NCBI GenBank assembly: GCA_036023115.1
Contig: JAYKKT010000048.1
Location: 5,542,001 to 5,606,000 of the forward strand
Origin: Brasenia schreberi
Lineage: Eukaryota; Streptophyta; Magnoliopsida; Nymphaeales; Cabombaceae
Reading direction: 5' to 3'
DNA length: 64,000 nucleotides
Made by a program: the position numbers and the translations under genes. Below the pieces are notes generated by a model, which was not told the DNA's origin, did not search any database, and was given only the letters and a program-made list of their open reading frames with translations. Positions 22,990 through 35,145 of this stretch are shown here, one piece after another; the stretch's first letter is position 1, and each line of letters opens with the position of its first letter.

Positions 22990-23960
22990 TGTAAGTTAAT
23001 ATACATGATTATAGCCATATTTAGCCTCACCACTATGCTTCCGTGAAATCAAGAAAGAAGGGTTTTCTTTCTTGATGTGCTAAATGTGAGAAGGAAATCA
23101 AGGAGTTGTTTCTCCCATGCTGAAAACAAAAAATCTAGAATAAAAAACATAAAAAAGAAAGATACAATAATATAGAGAGAACAATCATATCTTGACTTAC
23201 TAAAAATCTCAGTTATGAAAATCCTCAAAGACGTAAACCACCTAGAGATTCATAGTTCCACTATGCTCTCATTAATTGCTCCATCTACTGAATCATCTAC
23301 TCTTCCTTTTGCAAAGCTAATATAACAAACATAAACCATGTGTGTTTTCCAAAGATTATAAGTAGACGAAGATTTCTTGTAAAAGTTTCCCATCATATAA
23401 GAGAAATATAGAGATATGATGCATGTTGAAGTCCTCTATCTTGATAGTATTGCAATTTGATCTACAATTTTCTTGACTCTCTTGACCGTTTTGCATTGTT
23501 CCATTAACTCCATGAATTGTATGTAGACTGAATATAAAGAGAGATTCATATCATCTATTTCAATTATGAAGAATTGAAAACTATTATTGCCTAGTGCTTG
23601 GAATCACTCTAGTTGTTCCCAAATGACATTTAGGATTGTGTACATGGCTCCTTAATTTCTTTCTTAACATAAAGAAGAATATTATTTGGTTCATATGATG
23701 TTTCTTGAAATCCTCCCTACTAGGGCTCTGCTATAATCCTCTTTTAAGATAATGCAAATAACCTCAGTGTACATCACTCAACCTTTTATTCTTTAAGACA
23801 TGGACAAACTAACCTTGAACCCTAAGCAAGCACAAAGATCCCTCTCATAGGTACTACTCTCACAGGCATTCTCAACCACCTCCTCTACCCTCTCTCATAG
23901 AGATAGGGTATTTTTCTCTTTGATTTTCTTACTAATGCAAAGTAATATATATATAAAAGG
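22990..23960 (+). repeat. 3' LTR of the Copia at 20290 (start certain, end uncertain)
   Basis: It starts TGTAAGTTAATATAC right after a purine-rich stretch (GTAGGAGA) that fits a polypurine tract. From 22990 to about 23335 it matches the reverse complement of 26279-25890. A plus-strand TATA box (TATATATATAAAAGG) lies near 23945. I could not place its 3' end. Confidence 0.65.
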
Positions 23961-23999
23961 ATGCTACCCATCTCCAACAATGTATACTCTTGTTGATCC

Positions 24000-25880
24000 T
24001 TATATTTTTTAGAAACATAGGTTTCATATAAAAAGTTATAAGGGTTTCAGGAAAGAATGTATACAAACAAGTATACAAACAATACCCTTATTACACTAAG
24101 TCTTCAACATGTATATATATAATATATTGTCTTGGTGACAACTAAGTCTCTACCCATAACTAACATTTTGTTTACATGTTGAAGAACATTATCTTTTTCT
24201 TTAATACTATGAGAGGTTTATTTCTAATGGAGAAACTTAACATGTAACTCAACTATAGTATCAGATTTGGCTGACACATACTCAAACAACTCTTTAACTA
24301 TTTGATGAGGTCATCTCCCATATATAGGTTAACATAATGATTATGACTAAAATATCATCCTTTATAAAAGCTTTATAACTTTCTTTTTCTTCTTATGTTT
24401 TATTGGGCAAAGGTTGAGTTCTTGATTCCTTTAATACATACTCTACACCCTCTAAGGTCAAAACTAATGAGATTCTTTCTTCAAATTTGAAAGTTAAGGA
24501 AATTTAGCTTTTCGGCTTTTGCAAGCTCAAAAACACACACCCTAATAGTCATTTTTCAGGTCTAAGCAAATTCAACAACTAGAGGATCTAACAATTTAAA
24601 TAAAAAAACTATTCTTATAAGCAACAAACAAGAATGAAAAAGAACCGCCAGTCCAAGCAAGAATAGTAATTTTAATGGTAATCCGAGCATTAAATTGCAA
24701 TTACAAAAAGAACTAGTTTGCAATTTGCAAATAATCTGAAGTAGTTGTATGCAAATATTTGATAACAAAAAAATAATTTAAAATTGTGATGAAATTTTCA
24801 GTAAAGGGTCAAGGCAGAACAACAATTTCTCTGGCCATTTTTATATATAATATAATATCTAGATTTCCTTTTTATTTAATTTCAAAAGAAATTCTAGAAC
24901 CCAGAAACCGAGTTGGTTTCTAAAAAACCGCCGCACCTACGGTTTTTGGAAACCAGTTTCTGGTTTTCTAAAACCGGATGCACGCACTGTTTTTTAAAAT
25001 CGGGTGGTTTCTGGTTTCTTAAAACATGTGCAGCCACGATTAACAGACCAGATTGAATCTGGTTTGCAAGACACAGAGGGTGAGAAACAAAGAGACAAAA
25101 GGAGAGAGAGACTGGGAGTGAAAGACAGGAAGAGAAAGAGAGAGACAGAGAGAGGGTGAAGTCATCGGTATCTGGCCGCTGGTGCTTTTCAGGCGACTAA
25201 TGGCCAAGTGTTAGAGTTCTTCTCTCTATCACTCCTTTTGGGCGAAAACGATGACTTCCGGGACTATTTGGCTCATTGCTCAGTGAGATAGTGTTCGTCT
25301 GGTACCGTGTCGATTTCTGCCGTAGCTCACCACAAGGAACTCAACCAAATACCTCAAGAGTAACCTAATATGGGTTATTATCGACAGTGAATCTAACATC
25401 CAGGCAAATAAGCACTACCTTCGATTCCTTTCCCCTTTTAATTTTTGTTTATGAATATAATTATCTGTTTTGTAAATCACTATTTAAATGCTATGGAGAT
25501 ACCTTATTGTTTTTTTTTTCTATATAAGGCCTCAAATTTCAATTGTGAAAAGAAAATCCATATTTCTCCTTTTTGTGTTAAAGAGATAAAAAAACTAATA
25601 ACCAGGAATAATAGAAACAAAAATAGTTATTAAAAAATGCCTTCCTTTAATCTTCAATCCTTTTTTGGACCAAGACAGGGAACCGAAAAAGAACTCTATA
25701 TTTTGTATTAGACGGTAATGATTACTTAATAATATGGATTAGTGTTGATTTTCAGAATATTTTCCAAGTTTACAGTCATCCCTTTCTACCTCTCTTCACA
25801 TAGCTGAAAATATGTTTCTAGGATAGATACTCATACTTGGAGAATACTTCTTTGAATCGGACAATACTTGAGGAGTGGTT
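24000..25880. other. no gene recognised
   Basis: AT-rich. 24895-25020 has several copies of a phrase related to AAACCGG/GGTTTCTGGTTTTC in both orientations, so it is locally self-complementary. 25090-25165 is GA-rich. A few short frames show no domain. Part may belong to the LTR pair on either side. Confidence 0.45.
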
Positions 25881-25889
25881 GTGGGTCGA

Positions 25890-26279
25890 GAATGTTCTAA
25901 TAGCAATGTAAAAGGAAAATCAAATGATTCGGTAGAAGGAGGATTCAAGGAGAGTGTCATGGGACTATAAATCTCCGGGAATGGTTTGCATCCTAGAACA
26001 TTTTCACAATTGGGATTGTCAATAAGTCAAGATACGAGAGTTCTCACTATATTATTTTATCTTATTCTTTGTTTCCCTTTTGTTTTTCATCTTGATTTTC
26101 TTTTTCCAGCTAGGGAGAAACGACTCCTTGATTTCCATCTCACATTTAGCACAAATAAATTGGTTTGATGATTGTAGGAAAATGCATTCCATGAAATCGG
26201 AAGAATCCCTTCTTTCCTGATTTCACGAAAGCATAATTGTGAGGCTAGATGTGGCCACAGTCATGCATATTAACTTAGA
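25890..26279 (-). repeat. LTR of the same Copia family, inverted
   Basis: The reverse complement aligns with 22990-23335 over some 350-390 bases, with shared blocks such as GTGCTAAATGTGAGA, GGAAATCAAGGAGT, ATCTTGACTTA and ACCGAATCAT/ACTGAATCAT. Its start reads TCTAAG where the other has TGTAAG. No Copia coding sequence adjoins it, so it may be a solo or truncated LTR. Confidence 0.65.
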
Positions 26280-26703
26280 GGCTCTGTGGAGCACTATGTA
26301 CAGTTTTGTTTTGTTGATAAATCTTTATCTTTGTTGGAAAAAAGAAAAGTGAATAAAATATCACCTTTGGAGTCTCCTCCTTCTAGATACAACAAACCAA
26401 AACTCATTGCTTACTTGAGTCTAATCTTCTCCTCAAATCCACTTTCTGATGTAATTTCTTCACTTCCCCTCCTTGGACCATTGATAATGGCACATCTGTC
26501 CACCATCTCTCCTTTCAATTGGCTTTCCATCATCGTATGAATTTCTCTTCTCATCTAATCCGATGTCTAGCTGAATCAGAGCATTAATTTAAGGTATTAT
26601 GTACATAAACCATTGTGGCTTATACTCAATCATTATAAAATAGTAGGCCAACTATATTTATTATACTAAGGTCGATGTGAGTAACATTGTGTATAAGCTA
26701 CAC

Positions 26704-26894
<191 letters not shown>

Positions 26895-26899
26895 CTCTC

Positions 26900-27600
26900 T
26901 GTATTCCTTTTGAAACCTTGTCAAAATACAAAAATTGGGGGCACATAACCAGTCTGGTTTTTATAGAAGGCCAAAACAACCTGTCACTATGGGTAAATTG
27001 AGTAAAAAGTAATTAGTAAATAAATTGAAAAGAATAAAATAAAGAATAAGAAAGCAATACGTAACCATTAATTGTACATTTTATCCGACCAAAGGTAACC
27101 AACACTAAATTTTTTCATCTAGCATATCCAAATTTTCTAAGTTTATAACTGCCAAGAACTTTAAAATACCTACTTTAAACTTACGTCAATTTCACAAAAC
27201 CAATATAATCGGGTCATTCATGTATTATGTTAGGTTTCACCAAAAAATCATAGGCTCTTTCCCCCTGTCACCTTCCAACAACATGGACAGAGGGAACGAA
27301 GCTTCCAAGACGACTCTCACGAGCACATTCCTTTTTCGTGCTGTATCCATGTTGGGTTCTCATTTCGTGTCAACAATTGCCACCCAGATCTACGGATATG
27401 AAGAAGAAAAGGGTTTGTTAGTATGTATACAAACTTTGTCTATTTTAGAAAGGCAGATATTTGTTTGACATGGATGATCGTCACTCTTTATGATTTTGAG
27501 TATGGAAGGGAGCAATGTGCATACGAGAGAGAGAGAGACGAACGATGTATATTTTGGATTTGAGTCAGTGTCCTATTGTCGTATCGTATAATTTATATTA
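26900..27600. other. no gene recognised
   Basis: Only short frames. The 82-codon plus-strand frame at 27220-27468 shows no domain. A small GA run lies at 27525. Confidence 0.5.
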
Positions 27601-27601
27601 G

Positions 27602-27616
27602 ATACGTATTGCATAC
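27602..27616. repeat. target-site duplication, left (15 bp)
   Basis: ATACGTATTGCATAC recurs exactly at 27668-27682. Confidence 0.9.
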
Positions 27617-27667
27617 GCCGATCCCGTCTAGTATGGGAAAAGGCTTAGTTGTTGTTGTTGTTGTTGT
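27617..27667 (+). mobile_element. RTE LINE tail only, 51 bp (copy D)
   Basis: It contains GCCGATCCCGTCTAGTATGG, GAAAAGGCTTA and a GTT tail, and nothing else of the element. A perfect 15-bp duplication bounds it, so it is an independent insertion and not a leftover of a larger copy. No coding sequence is included. Confidence 0.95.
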
Positions 27668-27682
27668 ATACGTATTGCATAC
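27668..27682. repeat. target-site duplication, right (15 bp)
   Basis: Exact copy of 27602-27616. Confidence 0.9.
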
Positions 27683-27839
27683 AATTTTCGATACGTTACA
27701 ATGTCTTGTTGCAAACTAAGACTATTGTCATGTTATTTGCGAAGGACGATAATGTTTCAGAAACTCGTTCTCATATGTATAATGTTGGACTCTTAGACGT
27801 GTACACCTGGCTTTGCCCTATGAACAAAAAAGAAAAAGA

Positions 27840-28790
27840 AGGTGAAACCTGAAGGGTTTGCCACGTACATCTTTGGGCTGTTCTCATGCATATTCAGGGG
27901 ACCGCACCCCTGGTTGACAGGGCCGCGGCTACCCGAACGCCCACGAGCTGCGTACTCGGACCTAGTTGGGTCAGCTATTCCCTGCCCGTTTGCGTCAGGC
28001 TGGGTCGCGGAGGTGGTCTCAATATTGCCATCCTAGGTTGGATGGAGAGCGCCGGCCATGAGAATGGGTTGGGGATCATTGGTGGCCCGTACCGTGACCT
28101 AAATCAGCAAAGCGTGACAGGTTTCCAACCAACCAACTGTTCCAATTCATCAGGCCAATTTGAAAAAGTAAGGCCTACTTCACTCGATGAGTGGATCAGG
28201 CTAGAGTTGAAGCAGGATGGAGAATTCTGGTCTGCTGGGACCCAAGATTCATAACCAGGCCCATTTTTGTTTATGGGTGTTGTGTTGACTTGCCTTTTCT
28301 TTTTCGTTACAACAGGGAGACCGAAGCCAGGCATCCATGAGTAGGATCAGTTTGGTTCAGTGACTCAATGGACCAAATAAGACTAAAATTGTGAGGTTCA
28401 ACAAGTTATCGTTCGAAGTATGTAATTACTAATGAAACTGTGACAAGTTATTTGAAGTACTTGCTCATTTTTTTGACATCCTAATTGCTCAACATTTGAT
28501 AATAAAAAGAAAGTCAAAACGAAAAAAAAAGTTTTTTAGCGGTGCCCGTGACCTCAATGTTGGGGAAAGGCTCAAATCGGAATGCTAGCGGAAGTAAATA
28601 TCGATTTCTTCTCCTTTCTGCAATTTGAAAGAGGAAGCAAGCAATGAATAATATGACATGACTAAGAAAAACCGAATCAATTACGCTCACAAAAAGCAAA
28701 AAGAAAGAATAATAGCCACCCCATTTTTATTATGGAGAACTCCCCAATGTAAAGAGAAAAACCACATGGCCTGACCCAAATAAACTTTTC
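27840..28790. other. no gene recognised, partly GC-rich
   Basis: 27890-28110 is much richer in G+C than its surroundings (for example GGGCCGCGGCTACCCGAACG). Overlapping frames of about 60-120 codons exist on the plus strand, but none shows a domain that I know. It may be the remnant of an unrelated element or gene leader. Confidence 0.4.
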
Positions 28791-28799
28791 CACTAATTA

Positions 28800-31514
28800 A
28801 ATGATGGGATACACAAAGGTCTTTTCTACGACGACTAGGGGATTACCCTTGTATGGCCGGTCTCAAACCCGGATAAAGGAGGAGGGTTGCATTACGCTTT
28901 CGACATTCAGCATAAAACTTTATCGAATTTTTATATCATAGATTATACAATTTATGAGCATTGAGTTGGAGTGTCTCCTCTTAGCGACACTGTAGAGCTC
29001 TAATGTAATGAAAAGTAGTAAGCAAGGGCCTCTACATTTTCACTCGGATGTAGTAAGATAAGGTGATTCAAAGAATTCCACAAAGAGAGATGATTTATTT
29101 AGGATACTTAAATGAACATGTCGTTAAAAATGCATTAAGATATTAAGTATTCATGGAAATTATGGTTTTGGGGATATAAATGAGGAGGGTAGGGAAATTT
29201 TAAATTTTGATATAGCTTTTGATATCTTTATAACCAATACAATTTAAAAAAAATGAGATGAACATTTAATTACTTATAATAGTGGCTTATCACAAATACA
29301 AATCGATTATTTTGTTTGTAGGAAAAAAGATAGATCATGTAGTAAATAATGCAAGGTAATTCCAAGAAAAAGCTTAACAACCCAACATCGATTTTTAGTT
29401 ATGGATTTAAAGGTAAAAAAGTGAACAAAGAAGAAAAGAGTGTATCGAGCTATTCAGACTAAATGGTAGAACCTCAAAGCGAGAAAGAAGGTATATTTAA
29501 ACAAAAAGTTCTTCAAAGAGATGTTTAAAATTATATTGGTAAACCTTATGATATGTGGAACAATATGACTATATATATTAGGAAAGTGGTAAAAGATGTG
29601 TTAGGTAAATCTAAGAGAGGTGTACCTGCACAAAAAGAAGCTTACTGGTGGAGTGAAGTTGTACAAGATAAAATCAAGGCAAAGAGGGCATGCTACAAAT
29701 TACATTATGCTAAGAAGACTAGTGAAACTTTAGAGGCTTATAAGAAAGCAAAGAAAGAAACAAAAAATGTCGTTAGTGAACCAAAAACTAAAATTTGGGA
29801 GGATTTATATAAAAAACTCAACTCAAAAGAAGGTGAAAGAAATATTTTTAGGATAGCTAGGGCTTGAGATAATAAAACTAAGGATCTTAATTTTGTTAGA
29901 TGCATCAAAGACGAAGATGAGAAAATTCTAGTGGCAAATAATGATATTAAAAAGAGATAAAAAATTAATTTTATAAGTTTTTTAATGAAAATAAAGATAT
30001 TAGTATTAGTTTAGGAGAGTTAGCCAAATCAGAAAAGTATATAAACCACAATTTCTACCGGCGTATTCAAAGCAATGAAGTCAAATAAACTCTTAAACAT
30101 ATGAAGGTTGGTAAATCTATAAGACCAGACAATATTCCTATAGAAATTTGAAAAATAATAGAAGAGACAAAAATCATTTTGGTCACAAAACTATTTAATA
30201 AAATATGGAGAAACCAAAAGATGTTTGAGAAATGGAGAGTACACTTATACCCATATACAAGAACAAATGAGACATTTAGAATTGTGCAAATTATAGAGGT
30301 ATCAAGTTAATAAGCCATACTATCAAATTATGAGAAAGAATTATTGAATGTAGCTTAAGACAAATATCGAGTATAATAGAGAACCAATTTGGATTCATGC
30401 CAGGTAGATCTACTATTGAAGCAATTCACCTTTTGAGACGTCTTATAACATATTTTAGAGCAAAAAAGAAATACCTTCACATGATATATATTGATCTAGA
30501 AAAGGCTTACGATAGGGTGCTAAGAGATGTTCTTTGGAGAACCTTAGAAAAAAAAGGTATCCCATTGACATAAATAAACCTTATAAGAGACATGTACGAT
30601 GGTACAAAAACTTGTGTGAGTACTCATAAAGGAATGATAGTCTTCTTTGAAGTTAATATTGAGTTACATCAAGGATCAACTTTAAGTCTATACTTATTTA
30701 TAATGGTGATTGATAAGTTAATAAAACATATTCAAGATGAAGTACCTTGGTGTATGTTATTTGCAGATGATATTGTATTAGTAAAGGAGTCTAAGAAAAA
30801 ATTTATTAAAAAATTAGAACTATGGAGAGAAACATTAGAAAGTAAAGACTTCCGACTTAGTAAAACAAAGACAATAAATATGGAATGTATGTTTGATCAT
30901 TTGGTTACTTTAAAGAACATAGAAATTAAAATTGGCACACATTGCATCCTTACAAAGGAAATTTTTAAATACCTAGAACAATTTTTCAGAGTGATGGAAG
31001 AGTAATATAAGGTATTCTTTGTGATAAGAAGATACCATTAAAGTTAAAAGATAAATATTATAGAGCAACAATTAGACATGCCATGTTTTATAGTTTTGAG
31101 TGTTGAGCAATTAATCATTAACATGTACAAAAGATGTCCGTGACAGAAATGAAGACGTTGAGATAGATGAGTGGTCATATAAGGAAAGACTGTATACATA
31201 ATGAGGTCATTAGAAACAAATTGAGAGTGACACCAATAGAGGATAAAATGAGAGAATATTGTTTGAGATGGTTTGTACATATAAAAAGAAAGATCAAAAG
31301 ATACCTCTCTAAGAAGGTAGGAAAAACTAGATTTTGAAAGTATTAAAAGAGATAGAGGATGACCACAAAAGTGTTGAAAAGAAACAATAAAGAATGATTT
31401 ATCTTATATTAAGTTAACTGCTAACATGATACATGATAGGGCTCTATGAAAACAAAGAATCCATATAGCCGATCCTGTCTAGTATGGAAAAAGGCTTAGT
31501 TGCTATTGTTGTTA
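28800..31514 (+). mobile_element. RTE LINE, longest copy, decayed (copy E)
   Basis: From about 29060 the plus strand reads as the C-terminal half of an RTE endonuclease (HGNYGFGDINEEG near 29153; SGLSQIQIDYF near 29280), then a basic linker frame (29553-29867, 104 residues, with YKKAKKE), the RT (30360-31005) and the C-terminal region to the tail at 31514. The family 3' end is present (CCTGTCTAGTATGG). 28800-29050 may be the 5' leader; a GGATAAAGGAGGAGGGTTG phrase lies there, but I cannot prove it. The endonuclease N-terminus is missing, so there is an internal deletion or truncation. Stops interrupt all parts. Confidence 0.75.
30592..31005 (+). pseudogene. RTE reverse transcriptase palm, part of copy E
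   Basis: An open frame of 137 residues with the RT motifs HQGSTLSLYLF and MLFADDIVLVKES, the latter with both catalytic Asp residues. It is part of the longer RT region 30360-31005, which has a stop just before 30592 (ATA AAC preceded by TAA in copy E where other copies read on). After 31005 the frame is broken, and the C-terminal LRWF..IKRK segment lies in another frame. Confidence 0.75.
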
Positions 31515-31519
31515 CTTGT

Positions 31520-32320
31520 ATGGAGTACTTACCTTGTACAGGTTTATGCTTTGATTTTTTTTTAAAATTTTGGATTCATGTATTGATATGTGTGTAATGA
31601 GTTTTTAAAGCTTTTGTGATGAATAGGTTAATAGTATCAATCAACTTCATTTTGAAACCTAAAAGTGTTATTATTTGATTTTTTTTACAGGAGTATTATA
31701 AAAAGTTGATGTTGAAACTATATGCTATGAAATTGAGACCTATAATTTTCCTATATGAGATGTTAAGTTTGTTATTGAAGTTATATGTTATGTCAAAATT
31801 TGTATGTTTCAACCTTTAATAAGTTTTACATTATATTGTTATAGTGAACTTTTATGACATTTTAATGTTATGTATAATTTTTTCATTTTTATATGGTGAC
31901 ATACCTTTACCTATGCAACATAAGGGATCACCAATGCATTAAATAGGGCATGAAATTGACAAAGTTTTGATTCTCAAGAACAGAAAAATAAGTGAATCTA
32001 GCAAACAAATATGGTGGTGGCCACCATGATTATCGAAGATAAGCTTTCCGCCTCTCCCCATATTTACAAACGCTCTTTCTCTCATAGCATCTCACCATCG
32101 CACACACCTACCACATAAGAGGGCTCTCACTTTCCTCTAATGTATCAAACAGCCAAAAGGACTCTCTCTCGTCTCTTTTCTGTCACATGCACTCTTGGAA
32201 AGGGGTGGCTTTGTTTAAACTCATGCATCTAAGAACATGCATCACTCTTTGTCTCTATTATTGAATAGAGTTCTTGAATAATCTCTCCCACACCTTTAAG
32301 GAAATAGTTTCCTTTTGCAA
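31520..32320. other. no gene recognised
   Basis: AT-rich. It follows the RTE tail and precedes an LTR. No coding signal is seen. Confidence 0.5.
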
Positions 32321-32324
32321 GAGA

Positions 32325-33960
32325 TGTTAGAATTAATGCTAATTAAGTATTGGGTTAATTAAACTATATATATTAATTATTTTTAGTTCTTATTAAGCAC
32401 TCTCATATATTCATGTGATGCATCTTTGATATATATATATAAAAGTCAAATGTGACTTGTGCATGTGATAACCCAAAGATAAAGTTTATTCTCATATTGA
32501 AGGATGAAAGAAATTCACCTGTTCTTTTATATTGTTGGTAGCTTATGAACCTTAGTTCAAAGAGCTTGAAGAGGACATGTTAAACCGCACATACGTGCAC
32601 ATGCACACGTCGGGCCAGGCCAAGCTTAGGTTTAGGGAGGCATACTAGATCACATACATGTATCAGGTCGGGTTGGGCCTGAGTTTGGGAATGTCTTCTC
32701 TTTTCTACGTGATTTCCCACTACTCACGATACCTCTTCCCCGTGGTTTCCTGGGTGTGGTTGCTTCAGTTTCTCTATTCGGCTAAGGCGAATGAGGCATA
32801 GTCAAGTTTGGCTCGAGTAAGGTACATGTGTTTTATGTTGGGAGAATAACACAGGAACTCGCCTGTACTCTATAACGAGATACTGATTTCTTTAAGGCAA
32901 GTCTGCAAGGGTGACTCAAACACATAAGTTATATGCTTCTGCTTTTATTTCCTTGTTTTTTGTACGGTTTGTGCATCTCTTTCTTTGGATATATGGTTAT
33001 TATTGATTTGGACATGTTTACGATTGTTGCATATTGATTTTTTATGCATGTAATCTTACGATTCATTCCAATAGGAGAGACATGATCTTTCTCTCCCTCT
33101 CACACAAACACGACTTACTCGAGGTGAACTTTCATCGGTTTCAGTTTGCCCACAAAGAGGAACTAGACTTTGATCGGGTCGGGTTGGGCCTCGGTTTAGG
33201 AATGGTCTTACCTCTTCTACGTGATTTCCCTTTACTCACGGTACTTGTTCTCCGGTTGTGGTTGCTTCCCTTTCTCTATTCGGCTAAGGTGAATGAGGCA
33301 CAATCGAGTTCGGCTCGAGTAAGGTACATACATTTTATCTTGGGAGAATAACGCAGGAACTCACCCGTACTCTACAACGGGATACTAATTTCTTTAAGGC
33401 AAGTTTGTAAGGGTGACTCACACATATAAGTTCTATGCTTCTTCTTCTTCTTTGCTTATTTTCTGTATGGTTTGTGCATCTCTTTCTTTGGATATATGGT
33501 TATTATTGATTTAGGCATGTTTACAATTGTTGTATATTGGTTTTTTATGCATGTAATCCTACGATTTATTCTAATAAGAGACACATGATCTTTCTCTCCC
33601 TCTCACACAAACATGACTTACTCGAGGTAAACTTTCATCCGTTTCAGTTTGCCCGAAAACAGGAACTAGACTTCGATTGGGTCAGGGGTCAGGTTGGGCC
33701 TGGGTTTGGGAATTGTCTTCCCTCTTCTATGTGATTTTCCTCTACCTATGATACCTGTTCTTTGTGGTTTCCCAAGTGTGGTTGCTTTCCTTTCTCTATT
33801 CGGTTGAGGCGAATAAGACACAATCGAGTTCGACTAGAGTAAGGTACATGCATTTTATCTTAGGAGAATAACACAAGAATCTGCCCGTATTCTATAATGG
33901 GATACTGATTTCTTTAAGGCAAGTCTCCAAGGGTGACTCGCACATATAGTAAAATTGTAC
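32325..33960 (+). repeat. Copia LTR derivative with an internal ~500-bp triplication
   Basis: 32325-32620 is related to the starts of the two LTRs at 43538 and 48735 (TGTTAGA.TTAATG.TAATTAAG, then TTGGTAGCT.ATGAA, then GTTCAAAGAG). Downstream, a block with TCTTTAAGGCAAGT..AAGGGTGACTC occurs three times, near 32890, 33392 and 33911, with matching sequence between. The repeat period is about 500-520 bp. The two similar plus-strand frames at 33034 and 33537 are this repeat. No internal Copia region adjoins, so it is a solo LTR that grew by tandem duplication, or a stack of LTR parts. Confidence 0.7.
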
Positions 33961-34149
33961 ATTTCTAGTTTTATATATGTTATGCCAATTGACTATATAA
34001 ATGTAAATATGTAGATAATGCAAAAAATGGTAACAACCTATATAAGATATATTATTGGTAGAACATGGTTAATCAAGTGAAAATAAAAGTGGGTTGATTG
34101 TATAGGAAGATATATTATATGAAGTTATAAACTATGTGTTGTCGAGTGA

Positions 34150-34620
34150 TTTTATCGAGCGTTGGTAACTAAATACAAACAACTTCCATATACCATGGGG
34201 TGAGATGAATATCATCCTTCACGATGTATGTGAGATCCTTAGTCTTCCAATGGATGGTGAGCTTGTCGCTTTGACGATAGAGATGATGGCTAGAAGTATA
34301 GATGATATTTTATATGATATGTTGAACATGAGTATCGATGAAATAATGTTAGAGATTAAATCCAAAGACATTAAGCTCAAGGTACTCCAAACCTATTGTA
34401 GGAGAGGGAAACTCACCAACAAAAAAATATTATGTTACATTTGTTGTATCAGTTTGATTGTATGTTATATCCGAATAAGTCTAACCATACTTGAGGTGCA
34501 ACAACATTGACATACTTGTACATGCAACTAGGAAAGATATCCATGATTATATTAAGGCACAACTTAGTGGTCATAGTACTATTCTCTAGATAATAATTTG
34601 TACTCTTGTGGTTTGATAAA
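34150..34620 (+). pseudogene. plant mobile domain (PMD/MAIN-like) remnant
   Basis: A frame near 34140-34200 reads FIERW-like and HIPWGEMNIILHDV; it continues in the open frame 34205-34510 with HDVCEILSLPMDGELVAL. After a frame change at about 34485 it reads WGATTLTYLYMQLGKIS. This order (ERW, GEM.ITL.DV..ILGLP.DG..V, then WG...L..LYRQLG) is the plant mobile domain found in MAIN-like proteins and carried by some transposons. Stops and at least one frameshift show that it is dead. The domain may have arrived with a Mutator-like or Gypsy element, but no ends of such an element were found. Confidence 0.6.
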
Positions 34621-35111
34621 ATACTTCCATATAATTAGTTTTGATAATTCAATAACTAAATTATATGTTGTAATCATAAGCATGAATTTACGAATATTTC
34701 CTAGCCTTCACAATTAGCATACAACTAGAATGTGTTTGTGCAGAACCAAGATTAGGCTGGTGGATGAGAAATATTTGTCGCATCCATTCTCCTATTAACC
34801 ATCTTGCTAAGTACTAGAATACTAATATTACTCATAATTATTTTTCTATACCAATGTCTTACTATTGTACATGACACACTACTTCTAGCTTTACAATACT
34901 TAGAAGCATATACCACAACTATTGTCGAGTGACCCTATATTATTGGATTTCATTGAGACATACAAATAGTGTTTCCAATGAGCACATCAATTGATATTTG
35001 ATGAGATAACATATAATGGTGAGAATGCATGAGTTTAAAGGTGTAGATGATCTATATGTTGGGTTTACATCTTGTATTTAGGGTTTTGGGATGTTCTTTC
35101 ATATTATTTAT

Positions 35112-35145
<34 letters not shown>

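Noticed and set aside
22990..26279. A DNA transposon with long terminal inverted repeats
   Set aside because: The left arm sits right after a Copia RNase H and polypurine tract, so it is an LTR. The inverted right arm is best seen as another LTR copy; no transposase lies between.
27886..28254. GC-rich plus-strand frame of 122 codons
   Set aside because: Starts in mid-sequence, has overlapping alternatives on both strands and no recognisable motif. I keep it only as an unassigned stretch.
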